A DNA stretch of 64,000 bases from Geosporobacter ferrireducens. GTDB taxonomy: Bacteria; Bacillota; Clostridia; Peptostreptococcales; Thermotaleaceae. The stretch covers positions 4,133,416 through 4,197,415 of the forward strand of contig NZ_CP017269.1 in NCBI RefSeq assembly GCF_001750685.1, given 5' to 3'. Each line of letters begins with the position of its first letter. The stretch's first letter is position 1. Below are positions 17,917 through 27,452 of this stretch, piece after piece. The notes beneath the pieces were generated by a model. That model was not told the origin of the DNA, ran no database searches, and saw only the letters and a program-made list of their open reading frames with translations. A program made the position numbers and the translations under genes.

Positions 17917-18336
17917 CTAATTTGGAATTTGAAATTCATCCAATATTTCTTTCGAATAGGGGGCAACTGGGATAGTATCCTTTTTGTATTGTTCCAGATA
18001 GCTTTCATACGCTTCTTTTGTTGCGAAAGTTGAAACAATTTTTAATGGCTGTTTCTCAATTACTTTAAAGAGAATATGAATGCTGCCGCCTTCTGAAACC
18101 TTAAAATAAACTTCTTTAGATACATAGAAACAGTTGGTTTCTCCTTCATTAAGGTCAATTTTTACCTGAAAGACCGAGTTGCTGCTATTAATTTTTTCTA
18201 CAATTGCAGCTTCTTTATAAAGATAAGTTTCTTTTACAGTCTGAATAGTATCGGCTAGACAGTATTGTCCTATGGCTGAAACTCCAATAATCATGGAAAG
18301 TATTACAATTGCAAGCAAGAAAAAACTTTTATACAT
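17917..18336 (-). CDS. Hypothetical exported or membrane-anchored protein
   Basis: A 139-residue protein that I do not recognise. The first 22 residues form a hydrophobic signal or anchor (FFLLAIVILSMIIGVSAIG). The rest is soluble, with a strand-rich middle (VFQVKIDLNEGETNCFYVS, VSEGGSIHILFKVIE) and a charged, Tyr-rich end. The ribosome site AAGGGGGGAT is well placed before the ATG. It is monocistronic and divergent from the sensor kinase at 18585. Confidence 0.65.
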   Translation of the reverse strand: MYKSFFLLAIVILSMIIGVSAIGQYCLADTIQTVKETYLYKEAAIVEKINSSNSVFQVKIDLNEGETNCFYVSKEVYFKVSEGGSIHILFKVIEKQPLKIVSTFATKEAYESYLEQYKKDTIPVAPYSKEILDEFQIPN

Positions 18337-18526
18337 AAAAATCCCCCCTTGATATTTTATAAAATCCCTTTTTATATATTATTAAGCAATCTCAGGAGAT
18401 ATGACCCCCAGAGGAATATTAAATGGGCACGCTGTTTTTCATAAAAACCAACACAATAATATAGCAAAGCTTTTTATTTTGAAGGAAAAAGTCGAAATTA
18501 GACGAATAATTTAAACATCCAGACGA

Positions 18527-18556
18527 TTGAATATTTTATATTCTTTATTATATAAT
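18527..18556 (+). promoter_or_regulatory. Sigma-A promoter of the sensor kinase operon
   Basis: TTGAAT, 18 nt, TATAAT, ending 28 nt before the ATG at 18585. Confidence 0.6.
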
Positions 18557-18584
18557 AGGCATCCAGTAGATGCAGGGGGATTTT

Positions 18585-20597
18585 ATGGACAAGAAACCAA
18601 GCATAATTTATGTAATACCTATCATTTTAATAGCAGTTATCAGTATATATTTTTCTAATATAAGTGAGGCGGATGTTATTTCAGATTTAAGGTATCCTAA
18701 AAATCCTATATTGACGACCGAAGAGCAGCGGTGGCTAAAAGAACAGGGGACATTGATTTATGCTGCGGACGATAATGCACCTCCCCTTAGATTTGTTGAT
18801 ATGGCAGATCATCAGTATAAGGGTGTTGTGGTGGATTATATTAACCTTTTATCCTTGGAGCTGGGCGTTAAGATCGAATTGCATCCATTGCTCTGGGAAG
18901 ATGCCCTGAAAAGCTTAGAAGAAGGTAGAACGGATATGTGCGATATGTTTAAAAGCAAAGAACGATCCAAGCATTTTCTATTCACGAATCCTATATATAA
19001 TCTGAGAGCAGTTCTAGCTGTAAAATCAGGCAATAAAGAGCGTGAACACTTAGGAAATATGTCTATAGCTACTCAAAAAGGCGATTATGTTAATGAATAT
19101 CTTATAAACACTTATCCTGGAATAAAGATTGTTCAAGTGGATAATGTGAGCAGTGCCTTGGATTTGCTTCTAATTGGAAAAGTAGATGCAGTAGCTGGGG
19201 ATGAGCCGGTAGTTCTTCATCAGATAAAAAACAAAAATGCTGAGGCCTTGCTTCATATAAAAGAAGCGCCTCTCTATGAAGAAGAGGTTGTATTTGCTGT
19301 ACCAAAATCCAAGCCTGAACTGGTGTCTATTATCAATAAAGGGATTGCTGCATTAAAGGATACGAATCAACTGGAGAGAATTCAGCAAAAATGGTTTGGT
19401 ATTTCTGCTCCAATAGTGCAGGTGCCTGATTATAGCACCAGAATCAAATACATATTAGTAATTGCTGGGATTTTAATGATGATTATAGTGGGTATGATTA
19501 CCTGGAATTATTTTTTGAAGCAGGAAGTAGAAAAGAGAACGAAAGAATTAATGGACAGCAAACATGATCTGCAGATAACCTTTGATGGAATGACTGAATA
19601 TATAGCGGTTACTGATTTAAAGCTAAAGATTGTAAATATCAATAAATCTTTTTTAGATTTTTTAAGGTGCTCAAAATCTGATGTGCTTAATATCTATTGC
19701 AGGGAAATTTTTAAGGATTTTAGCCCTATAAGCATGGAAAAAATGATTTTGGATACCATCCATTTAGAAAAGAATTTAGAAGAAGAATTCATAAGCAGGA
19801 ATAATTATTATGCAGTCCGTACCTATCTCCTAAAGGATAGTATAGGAAATATGAAAAATATATTAGTGGTAATACAAAATATAACAAAAGAAAAGATATC
19901 AGAAAAACAAATGCTCCAAGCAAATAAAATGGCTGCCATTGGTCAATTGGCGGCAGGCATGGGCCATGAAATACGAAACCCTCTAGGGATTATTAGAAAT
20001 CATAGCTATATTTTAAGCGCTTTATATGAGGATGAAAGAATCATTCGATCTCTCGATTATATAGACGCAGCTGTAGAAAGAGCCAATAGAATTATTGATA
20101 ACCTTCTGGAATTCTCCAGACTTACAGATGATGATAAGAGATGGATTCACATTAAAGATTTTATATCGAAAATTTTTGAACTTGAACATAAAACATTAAT
20201 GAAACTGAATATAGCGTATTTCATTCAGTGTGACGAAAACATAAAGTTGTATTCTAATGTGGAATCTCTAAAACACATTTTAATTAATTTAATTTCAAAT
20301 GCTGTAGATGCTATAGGTGAAAATGGCAGTATAAACATAAATGTATTTTCTGAGGAGGAACGAATCGTATTTAGGATTGAAGACACAGGAGAAGGAATAC
20401 CGGAAGATGAAATAGAAAAAATATTCAATCCTTTTTATTCTACGAAAGAGCCGGGAAAAGGAACGGGATTAGGTTTATATATTGTATATAATGAAGTTGA
20501 AAAATTAAACGGACATATTTCTGTTACAAGCATTCCTAATCGTAAAACAGCATTTGAAATTTCTTTACCCATCGATAATAAGGAGAATGCCCTATGA
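18585..20597 (+). CDS. Sensor histidine kinase with solute-binding-protein input domain
   Basis: About 670 residues. An N-terminal membrane segment is followed by an extracellular SBP_bac_3-type domain (about 40-270: LIYAADDNAPPLRFVD, GVVVDYINLL, DMCDMFKSKERSKHF), a membrane helix at about 285-305, a PAS-like domain, HisKA (GHEIRNPLG) and HATPase (NLISNAVDAIGENG, DTGEGIP, GKGTGLGLYI). SBP_bac_3 domains usually bind amino acids. Start at ATG 18585 after AGGGGGAT. It overlaps the sigma-54 activator gene by 4 nt, so the pair forms one signalling system, probably for the ort genes downstream. Confidence 0.9.
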   Translation: MDKKPSIIYVIPIILIAVISIYFSNISEADVISDLRYPKNPILTTEEQRWLKEQGTLIYAADDNAPPLRFVDMADHQYKGVVVDYINLLSLELGVKIELHPLLWEDALKSLEEGRTDMCDMFKSKERSKHFLFTNPIYNLRAVLAVKSGNKEREHLGNMSIATQKGDYVNEYLINTYPGIKIVQVDNVSSALDLLLIGKVDAVAGDEPVVLHQIKNKNAEALLHIKEAPLYEEEVVFAVPKSKPELVSIINKGIAALKDTNQLERIQQKWFGISAPIVQVPDYSTRIKYILVIAGILMMIIVGMITWNYFLKQEVEKRTKELMDSKHDLQITFDGMTEYIAVTDLKLKIVNINKSFLDFLRCSKSDVLNIYCREIFKDFSPISMEKMILDTIHLEKNLEEEFISRNNYYAVRTYLLKDSIGNMKNILVVIQNITKEKISEKQMLQANKMAAIGQLAAGMGHEIRNPLGIIRNHSYILSALYEDERIIRSLDYIDAAVERANRIIDNLLEFSRLTDDDKRWIHIKDFISKIFELEHKTLMKLNIAYFIQCDENIKLYSNVESLKHILINLISNAVDAIGENGSININVFSEEERIVFRIEDTGEGIPEDEIEKIFNPFYSTKEPGKGTGLGLYIVYNEVEKLNGHISVTSIPNRKTAFEISLPIDNKENAL

Positions 20598-21952
20598 TTG
20601 AATCAAGCAAAATATTAATTGTGGATGATGAAGTTGAGTATAGAGAGACCTACAGGATGCTATTAGAAGGAAGAGGTTTTTTTGTCGGAGAAGCCAATTC
20701 GGTCCAGGAGGCCCTTGAAATACTTGAGAGAGAATATTATCCCATCGTGCTGTCTGATGTTATAATGCCAGGAAAGGATGGATTCTATTTACTTAATGAA
20801 ATAAAGAGAACCTATAGGGATTCAATAGAAGTGATTATTGTAACCGGATACGGAAGTATCGAAAGCGCTGTCAGAGCCATGAAAATAGGTGCTTTAGGAT
20901 ATTTTATCAAAAGTAGAAATCCAGAAGAATTGTTCAGTGAAATAGATAAAGCCAAGAGATTTATAAAATTGGAGACACAAAATAGTATAGCAAAGCGGGA
21001 AGCCGGCTCGAAACTTTTTTTAAGTCAGATAAAGAGTCCCAAAATGTTTAGGGTTTTAAAAGAGGTTGATGCGATATCCCAATTTTCAAGCAATATTTTA
21101 TTGACAGGTGAAACCGGAGTAGGCAAAGAAATCATTGCCAAACTAATCCATCAAAAAAGCAAAATGGCTAAAGAAATATTTCTACCTATAAATTGTCAGG
21201 CAATATCCGATAATCTACTGGAATCGGAACTCTTTGGCCATGAAAAAGGTTCTTTTACAGGGGCTGCTTCAAGACGCATCGGACGGTTTGAGGAAGCTAA
21301 CGGTGGAACGATATTTCTTGATGAAATGGGAGAAATGTCACTGAATACCCAGGTTAAAATTCTAAGAGTACTGGATACAAAACAGATAGAGAGAATTGGA
21401 TCAAACAAACAAATTAAAGTGAATTTCAGATTGATTTCTGCTACAAATAGAAATTTATCAAAGGAGATAGAATTAGGCAATTTTCGGGAAGATTTATTCT
21501 ATAGAATCAATACGATCAATATAGAGATTCCGCCTTTGCGGGAAAGAAAAGAAGACCTGAAAGGGATGATTGATTTTTTTATTACACATTTTAGTAATGA
21601 AATGAAGAAAAATATCAAGGGCATAGAAAGAAATACAGAGCAGTATCTATTAGCCTATGATTATCCGGGAAATGTGCGGGAGTTAAAAAATATTATTGAG
21701 CGGATCGTGGTATTATCGACTGACGGTATTTTAAGACTCAATAATTTAGAAAATATAAAAACGAAAGAGCTAAATATCAGTCAGAACGGTAAAATTATAC
21801 CTTTTAAGGAAGCCAGGAAAAGGTTTGAAGTAGATTATATAAAGGATGTATTAGAAAAATGTGATAACAATATTACACAGGCCGCAAGCTTGATAGGTAT
21901 TAGCAGAAGGCAGTTATTTAATAAGCTGGTAGAGTACAATTTAAAGAGTTGA
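20594..21952 (+). CDS. NtrC-family sigma-54-dependent response regulator
   Basis: A 452-residue protein. The receiver domain has phospho-acceptor Asp in VLSDVIMPG; its conserved Lys is in YFIKSRN, where most homologs have KPF. The AAA+ domain has Walker A GETGVGKE and the sigma-54-contacting loop GSFTGA, a variant of GAFTGA. A Fis-type helix-turn-helix sits at the end ([21 protein letters not shown]). It should activate -24/-12 promoters; two such promoters lie at 22004 and 23962 before ortA and the antiporter. Confidence 0.93.
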   Translation: MIESSKILIVDDEVEYRETYRMLLEGRGFFVGEANSVQEALEILEREYYPIVLSDVIMPGKDGFYLLNEIKRTYRDSIEVIIVTGYGSIESAVRAMKIGALGYFIKSRNPEELFSEIDKAKRFIKLETQNSIAKREAGSKLFLSQIKSPKMFRVLKEVDAISQFSSNILLTGETGVGKEIIAKLIHQKSKMAKEIFLPINCQAISDNLLESELFGHEKGSFTGAASRRIGRFEEANGGTIFLDEMGEMSLNTQVKILRVLDTKQIERIGSNKQIKVNFRLISATNRNLSKEIELGNFREDLFYRINTINIEIPPLRERKEDLKGMIDFFITHFSNEMKKNIKGIERNTEQYLLAYDYPGNVRELKNIIERIVVLSTDGILRLNNLENIKTKELNISQNGKIIPFKEARKRFEVDYIKDVLEKCDNNITQAASLIGISRRQLFNKLVEYNLKS

Positions 21953-21970
21953 ATTATTTAAATCAGTTTG

Positions 21971-22015
21971 ATGTCAAGTTATATCCTTAGGACTGGGATG
22001 AACTTGGCATTTTCT
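21971..22015 (+). terminator. Terminator-like hairpin overlapping a sigma-54 promoter
   Basis: TGTCAAGTT (21972-21980) pairs with AACTTGGCA (22001-22009) with one G-U pair, followed by TTTTCTTT. The 3' arm is also the -24 element of the ort promoter. Confidence 0.5.
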
Positions 22016-22020
22016 TTGCA
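22004..22020 (+). promoter_or_regulatory. Sigma-54 (-24/-12) promoter of ortAB
   Basis: TTGGCATTTTCTTTGCA: GG and GC are separated by exactly 10 nt, as required for sigma-54. It lies about 75 nt before the ortA start and directly after the gene for a sigma-54 activator. Confidence 0.8.
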
Positions 22021-22094
22021 TAAATGATAGTATGACATGAAATTTTATCCCTTAATTTATTTTGAGTAAATATTTCTATAAAGGAGGAATTGAA

Positions 22095-22397
22095 ATGGAG
22101 AAGGCAGTGAAAGGTTCTTGGGTTGAAATTGAAAACCAAGTACTGTCCGTGGATGAAAGAGCTCCACAAGTACCTGAGGATACAAAAGAGACGCCCCTCA
22201 TGATGTGGACGAGAGGGTTTTTGATTGAAGAATCAGCAGCCATAGGAGAAGATGTATCCGTCTATACGCTTTCAGGTAGAAGCGTACGGGGAAAACTGGT
22301 TGAAATCAATCCAAGATTTGAACATGACTTTGGAAATCCGGTTCTTGAATTGTTAGAAACGGGTGTGTCTTTAAGAGAAGATCTAGAAAATCTATAG
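22095..22397 (+). CDS. ortA: 2-amino-4-oxopentanoate thiolase subunit OrtA
   Basis: A 100-residue protein. It matches the small subunit of the thiolase that cleaves 2-amino-4-oxopentanoate with CoA to D-alanine and acetyl-CoA in clostridial ornithine oxidation. Visible family features are a conserved WVEIENQVL start, MMWTRGFL and the TLSGRSVRGKLVEINP beta segment. Start at ATG 22095 after AAAGGAGGAAT; a longer TTG reading would run through the ribosome site. It is followed after 10 nt by ortB. The other ornithine-pathway genes (racemase, aminomutase, dehydrogenase) are not in the window. Confidence 0.85.
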   Translation: MEKAVKGSWVEIENQVLSVDERAPQVPEDTKETPLMMWTRGFLIEESAAIGEDVSVYTLSGRSVRGKLVEINPRFEHDFGNPVLELLETGVSLREDLENL

Positions 22398-22407
22398 GAG
22401 GTGCAAA

Positions 22408-23811
22408 ATGAGAGATTTATCATATAAAGGGGTAATAGCAAGAAAGAATGAAATAATGAAAGATGCTGTGGGTATCGATTACAGTGTTTTTGAATATGGA
22501 AAAATTGCATTTGATTATGAAAAAATGATGAACAATGCAGCATATTCTATTGAAGAAATGCAAAAAATTCAAAGAGAAACGAAGGTAGGCAATACACCGC
22601 TATATGAACTAAAAAATATCACGAAACTGGTCAGAAAATACTCAGAGCCTGGAAAAGGTGCAAGGATTTTTGTAAAGGATGAAGCAGCAAATGCTTCGGG
22701 ATCATTTAAAGCAAGAAGAGCGGCAATTTCTGTTTATCATGCCCGAAAAAATGGATACAAAGGTGTGATTGCTGCAACCAGCGGCAATTATGGTGCTGCT
22801 GTTGCATCCCAAGCTGCCCAGAGAGGACTAAAATCCATAATCATTCAGGAAGTATACGATTCAAGCAAAAAGGGGCAACCGGAAATTATCGAAAAAGCCC
22901 GTAAGTGTGAAGCTTTTGGGGCCGAAGTAGTACAGCTCACGGTTGGACCAGAATTATTTTACACTTTTTTAAAAGTGATCGAGGAAACAGGTTTTTTTAA
23001 TGCTTCTTTATATACACCATTTGGAATTGCCGGGGTAGAAACTTTGGGTTATGAAATTGCAAATCAGATGATGGAAATGGAAGGAAGATATCCGGATACG
23101 GTTGTTGCAACCCATGCCGGCGGCGGCAATCTTACAGGAACTGCCAGAGGGTTAATTAAGGCGGGAGCAGTAGACTGTGAAATTGTAGGTGCGTCGGTCG
23201 ATTTGCATGGTCTCCATATGGCATCAGACAAGGATTTTAATAGAAAATCTTTTACAACAGGGCATACCGGATTTGGAATCCCTTTTGCAGCGAAACCAGA
23301 TCGTGCAGACGTGCCGAGAAATGCAGCCAGAGTATTGCGATATATGGATCGATATGTTACAGTAACTCAGGGTGAAGTGTTCTTTATAACAGAGATGATG
23401 GCCAAGCTCGAAGGTCTTGAAAGAGGCCCTGCAGGCAATACTTCCTTAGCTGCAGCTATTGCGCTGGCAAAAGAAATGGATCAAGATAAGATCATTGTTG
23501 TTCAGGAAACTGAATATACAGGGGCTGGAAAGCACCCAATGCCCCAATTAACCTTTGCAAGAAATAATGGCATAAAAATATATAGGGGAAATCCTGAGGA
23601 GAATATTCCGGGGGAGACAATCGTGATTCCTACTTCTTTGGCGCAAGTGTCTGCAAAGGATGTGGACTTAATTAAACTGAAAACAACCTATTTGAAAAAT
23701 ATTGCGGATGATTATAAGTTAGAGGATCTTGAACCTGAAGATATTAAGTTCCTATCTGAAGATATAAAATTATCTGAAGAAAAAGTTGTTGGACTCTATA
23801 AAAAACTATAA
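22408..23811 (+). CDS. ortB: 2-amino-4-oxopentanoate thiolase subunit OrtB (PLP)
   Basis: A 467-residue fold-type II PLP enzyme, the catalytic partner of OrtA. The PLP lysine lies in ASGSFKARRA, the Gly-rich phosphate loop is HAGGGNLTG, and the substrate Asn loop is ATSGNYGAA. Length and neighbourhood fit OrtB rather than threonine synthase or cysteine synthase. Ribosome site AGGAGGTG. With ortA it probably forms a sigma-54-driven transcription unit that ends at the hairpin at 23827. Confidence 0.88.
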   Translation: MRDLSYKGVIARKNEIMKDAVGIDYSVFEYGKIAFDYEKMMNNAAYSIEEMQKIQRETKVGNTPLYELKNITKLVRKYSEPGKGARIFVKDEAANASGSFKARRAAISVYHARKNGYKGVIAATSGNYGAAVASQAAQRGLKSIIIQEVYDSSKKGQPEIIEKARKCEAFGAEVVQLTVGPELFYTFLKVIEETGFFNASLYTPFGIAGVETLGYEIANQMMEMEGRYPDTVVATHAGGGNLTGTARGLIKAGAVDCEIVGASVDLHGLHMASDKDFNRKSFTTGHTGFGIPFAAKPDRADVPRNAARVLRYMDRYVTVTQGEVFFITEMMAKLEGLERGPAGNTSLAAAIALAKEMDQDKIIVVQETEYTGAGKHPMPQLTFARNNGIKIYRGNPEENIPGETIVIPTSLAQVSAKDVDLIKLKTTYLKNIADDYKLEDLEPEDIKFLSEDIKLSEEKVVGLYKKL

Positions 23812-23826
23812 AATACGATTCATTTG

Positions 23827-23882
23827 AATTGCTATGAAATAAATTTCCATATGGAAAAAAATTTCATAGCAATTTTTTTCTT
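23827..23882 (+). terminator. Intrinsic terminator
   Basis: ATTGCTATGAAAT pairs with ATTTCATAGCAAT, followed by a run of seven T. Confidence 0.88.
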
Positions 23883-23961
23883 AGATAACGAAATCCGTGA
23901 GGCGTTTTATAAAAAAGTTATCGGAATAGAGATGATTTAGCGCTTTTTTTATTAAAAAAAA

Positions 23962-23978
23962 TTGGCATAACATTTGCG
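23962..23978 (+). promoter_or_regulatory. Sigma-54 (-24/-12) promoter of the NhaC-type antiporter
   Basis: TTGGCATAACATTTGCG, with GG and GC 10 nt apart, about 60 nt before the ATG at 24037. Confidence 0.8.
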
Positions 23979-24036
23979 ATATAAGTGTATGACGAAAGTC
24001 AATAGGAATGATCTATAGATTAAAAGGAGGGTAAAC

Positions 24037-25479
24037 ATGAACAATGAAATTAGGAAGCTTGAGTTTTATGGTGGAGAATGGATGTCCTTTATTCCATTCA
24101 TAGTATTTCTAGTATTAATCGTCATGACAACTTTTGTGGCAGGCTCTATTTCAGATGGGGCATTGTGGATTCCTGCATTTATGGCTCTTATTGTTGCATT
24201 TTTCTTTGCAAAGGACAAAAAATATTATAGTGAAATCATTATTAACGGTATGGCAAGCAAAGAAGCAATTATTCCTGTAGTTTGTTGGATCTTTGCTGGT
24301 GTTTTCTCACGAATTCTCAGGGAGTCAGGTCTTGCTGGCGGTATTGCAGGCATGGCTGCATCATTAGGAATTAGCGGCACATTTTTCGTAATTGTTTCTT
24401 TTATCGCATCCGCTATATTTGCAACAGCATCTGGTACAGGATTTGGTACGATTGCAGCCGGTATGGGCGTTTTATACCCTGCTGGTGTTGTTCTCGGTGC
24501 GCACCCAGCCCTATTGGCCGGAGCAATTGTATCTGGTGGAGCATTTGGAGACAATTTAGCACCTGTTTCTGATACAACAATTTGTTCTGCTACTTCTCAG
24601 GGAATTGATGTTCCAGGTGTTGTAAAATCCAGGCTAAAGTATGCACTTACGGCAGCCGTCATTACCATAGTGGGTATTTTAGCGTTTGGCATGATGTATA
24701 GGGGGGACTCTGGCGCGGTGGGAACTATAGAGTATAACGCCGCAGCATTAATCATGCTGGTTCCTGTAGCGATTACCATATGGGTTGCAATTAAAACAGG
24801 AGATATTATTATAGCAACGACCATAGGTACTGTATTAGCGGGGCTAACAGCAGTTTTTGCCGGACTGATTGATTTTATCCAAATCGACCCAGGACAAGAA
24901 GTTACAAAGAGAGCTCTGTTTAGAGTATTTGGAGAAGGTCTTGACAGAACTGTTGATGGCGTAATCTATACCGGTATTAATAGTATGATTCAAGTTGTTA
25001 TATTGGCAATTTTATTGTTTGGTTCTATCGCTGTTATGAGAGCAGGGCAAGGGGATATTAAGCTGCTCGAAGCTATTGGAAAAATAGCACAGGGACCGAA
25101 AGGGGCAGAGTTTTCAATCTCAGGTATGACAATAATACTTTCTGCACTAATGGGCTTAAACGCACCAGCAATATTAGCAGTAGGTGCTTCCTTTGCAAAA
25201 CCGCTTTCTAGAAAACATGGCATCAGTCCATACAGAACAGCAAACCTATTAGATGCTACTTCTTGTACATTAGTTTACTCACTGCCTTGGACACCTGCAA
25301 TCATTTACACGATCGGATTTACCAGAGACGGTATCCATCCACTTACTGCGATGGAAGTAACCCCATTTGTATTCTATGCGTTTGCTATGTTGGCAGTTAT
25401 GTTCGCAAGCATAATATTGGGTATTGGAAGAAATGATAATATGGATGCTAAGGATATAGGAAAGGAACAAACCGTATAA
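24037..25479 (+). CDS. NhaC-family Na+/H+ antiporter (possible amino-acid exchanger)
   Basis: A 480-residue polytopic membrane protein with about 11-12 hydrophobic segments. It has the NhaC-family motifs ATASGTGFGTIAAG and GAFGDNLAPVSDTT. Some family members exchange organic or amino acids rather than protons for sodium. It is placed behind ortAB and has its own sigma-54 promoter, so it may take up or export an amino acid of that pathway. Start ATG with AAAGGAGGG. Function at the substrate level is inferred from position only. Confidence 0.88.
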   Translation: MNNEIRKLEFYGGEWMSFIPFIVFLVLIVMTTFVAGSISDGALWIPAFMALIVAFFFAKDKKYYSEIIINGMASKEAIIPVVCWIFAGVFSRILRESGLAGGIAGMAASLGISGTFFVIVSFIASAIFATASGTGFGTIAAGMGVLYPAGVVLGAHPALLAGAIVSGGAFGDNLAPVSDTTICSATSQGIDVPGVVKSRLKYALTAAVITIVGILAFGMMYRGDSGAVGTIEYNAAALIMLVPVAITIWVAIKTGDIIIATTIGTVLAGLTAVFAGLIDFIQIDPGQEVTKRALFRVFGEGLDRTVDGVIYTGINSMIQVVILAILLFGSIAVMRAGQGDIKLLEAIGKIAQGPKGAEFSISGMTIILSALMGLNAPAILAVGASFAKPLSRKHGISPYRTANLLDATSCTLVYSLPWTPAIIYTIGFTRDGIHPLTAMEVTPFVFYAFAMLAVMFASIILGIGRNDNMDAKDIGKEQTV

Positions 25480-25570
25480 GGAATTAAGTTTCATGCTGGC
25501 TTAAAAGGGCTGAGAACTTCAGCAAAATAATTCGCTGGGTAGAATTATGGCTGATAGAATTGTGAAATGA

Positions 25571-25633
25571 ACCCCATTAAGTAGATGTTGTCAAGCAGAC
25601 AATTATAGAATCTATTTAGTGGGGTGATTTTTA
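25571..25633 (+). terminator. Intrinsic terminator in a 360-nt gap
   Basis: ACCCCATTAAGTAGAT pairs with ATCTATTTAGTGGGGT around a long loop, then a T-rich run. The rest of 25480-25849 shows no gene or clear site. Confidence 0.7.
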
Positions 25634-25849
25634 TGTTGAATAGGGTATTTTTATAGATCTGAAAAATATTTTTGAGACCGTTTTTCTAGAATATCCAATG
25701 CCGGACTTATCTTACTGAATCGTGCATACTTGTTTTATGTTTTAATTGGATATATACTTTGAAATGGAAGCGGGTACTGGAAAGTGAGGATAGCTGTCAT
25801 TAGCGAAGACTCATAATAGAATAATGTTAGCCAAGAGGAGATGAAAAAA

Positions 25850-26485
25850 ATGAAAGTAGTAGCTTTTAACGGAAGTCCGAACAAAGAAGGGAATACGTAT
25901 CATGCCATAAAAATAATGGCTGATGAGCTGGAAAAAGAAGGCATAGAAACTGAAATTATTCATGTTGGAAATAAGGCAATTAGAGGATGTATGGCATGCA
26001 ATCAATGTGTTAAAAACAAAAACGAAAAATGTGTTCTTCCAGGTGATGAAGTTAATGAGTGGATTCAAAAAATGAAAGAGGCAGAGGGTATCATTCTAGG
26101 ATCCCCTGTACATTATTCATCAATGGGAGCAACGATGAAAGCATTTTTGGATAGAGCTTTTTATGTTACCAGTGTCAATAATGGTATGTTAAGGCACAAA
26201 GTGGGTACAGCTGTTGTTGCTGTAAGACGTTCTGGTGGAGTTGCAGCTTTTGATCAACTAAACAACTATATTAATTACTCAGAAATGTTGATGCCAACTT
26301 CGAATTATTGGAATGTTATTCATGGTACTAGACCTGGAGAAGCATTGCAGGATCAAGAAGGCGTGCAAATCATGAGAATATTGGCAAAGAATATGGTATG
26401 GCTTTTAAAATTGGTTGAAAATGGAAAAGGTGCTGTTAAGGAACCGGAAAGAGAAAATAAAGTATATACGAATTTTATTCGCTAA
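25850..26485 (+). CDS. NAD(P)H-dependent flavoprotein, iron-sulfur flavoprotein-like
   Basis: About 211 residues with a flavodoxin-like fold. The FMN phosphate loop is FNGSPNKEGNTYHA. The compact Cys motif CMACNQCVKNKNEKC (C-x2-C-x2-C-x7-C) is the cluster-binding type of iron-sulfur flavoproteins. It is followed by ILGSPVHYSSMGATMKAFLDR. It probably transfers electrons in redox homeostasis or detoxification. Of two in-frame ATGs (25841, 25850) the second is better spaced from AAGAGGAG. Confidence 0.85.
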   Translation: MKVVAFNGSPNKEGNTYHAIKIMADELEKEGIETEIIHVGNKAIRGCMACNQCVKNKNEKCVLPGDEVNEWIQKMKEAEGIILGSPVHYSSMGATMKAFLDRAFYVTSVNNGMLRHKVGTAVVAVRRSGGVAAFDQLNNYINYSEMLMPTSNYWNVIHGTRPGEALQDQEGVQIMRILAKNMVWLLKLVENGKGAVKEPERENKVYTNFIR

Positions 26486-26494
26486 ATTTACTAC

Positions 26495-26550
26495 AAATAA
26501 ACAAAAAGAATTAAAGGGATGATTCCCTTTGATTCTTTTTGTTTATTTGA
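26495..26550 (+). terminator. Intrinsic terminator
   Basis: A very long stem, AAATAAACAAAAAGAATTAA plus GGGA, pairs with TCCCTTTGATTCTTTTTG plus TTTATTT. Confidence 0.88.
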
Positions 26551-26727
26551 AAAACTGCAGGTAGTGTGATAAGATGAACCATACCATAGACAACGGTGTC
26601 TTTGGTTATACTAACATATCTATATCTTTCTACTGTATTGGATGTTAAGATATAATTAAAAAGAAGAAGCGTGGTTGCTGTCAAGTAAAAAATAAATTGC
26701 CTTAGTTATAACAAAGGAGAAACTTAA

Positions 26728-27444
26728 ATGAATAGAGTAGATGTGTTCATTCGGATATATAATGATTTAGATAAAGAAATTAGGAAGGTACTGAAATTAG
26801 ATAGTAACATATCCCATGTGAAAGCTTTAGATATATTGGCTAAGAAAAATGATTTAATAACTAGGAATTTAGATGTTCTAAAACAATATGCCAGATTAAG
26901 AAATTGTATCGTACATGATACGGTTTCTGAAATAAAAGGGCCGATAGCAGTGCCGTTACCTGAGGTGATTGAACGATACAACAGTATTCTTAACAGATTT
27001 AAGAATCCTTTAACAGTATATGATATATGTACCCATCGGTCAAAGATGCTGGTGGCATCTCCAGACAGTCTGGCAATAGATATCATGCAAGCAATGGAGA
27101 ACTTGCTTATATCTAGAGTACCTATTCTAGAAGATGAGCATGTTGTGGGCGTATTTAATGGGAATGTACTCATACGTTACTTTGCTAGCGCAAAGAAATG
27201 TTTGATATCCAATAATACAGTGATGAATGAGTTAATTGACTTTACGAACTTAGATAGTCATAGAAAAGAGCAATTTGATTTTATAGATAAGACAGTGAAT
27301 ATATATGATGTAGAAAGATATTTCAAGAAAAGAAATAAAAATAATCATAAACTAGTGGCATTATTTATAACTTCAGATGGAACGAAACAGGGAAAACTGC
27401 TGGGTCTGTTAACAGAATGGGATTTATTTAATAAAATGGATTGA
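26728..27444 (+). CDS. HEPN-like domain fused to a CBS pair
   Basis: A 238-residue protein. The N-terminal 90 residues are helical and contain RNCIVH (Arg58-x4-His63), the Rx4-6H pattern of HEPN RNase domains. Residues about 100-238 form two CBS motifs (VASPDSLAIDIMQAMENLLISRVPILED; VALFITSDG...GLLTEWDLFN), which usually bind adenine nucleotides. A nucleotide-gated RNase or RNA-binding role is possible but unproven. It is monocistronic, with AAAGGAGAAA before the ATG. It is followed at once by a hydrolase remnant. Confidence 0.6.
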   Translation: MNRVDVFIRIYNDLDKEIRKVLKLDSNISHVKALDILAKKNDLITRNLDVLKQYARLRNCIVHDTVSEIKGPIAVPLPEVIERYNSILNRFKNPLTVYDICTHRSKMLVASPDSLAIDIMQAMENLLISRVPILEDEHVVGVFNGNVLIRYFASAKKCLISNNTVMNELIDFTNLDSHRKEQFDFIDKTVNIYDVERYFKKRNKNNHKLVALFITSDGTKQGKLLGLLTEWDLFNKMD

Positions 27445-27452
27445 TTATATAA

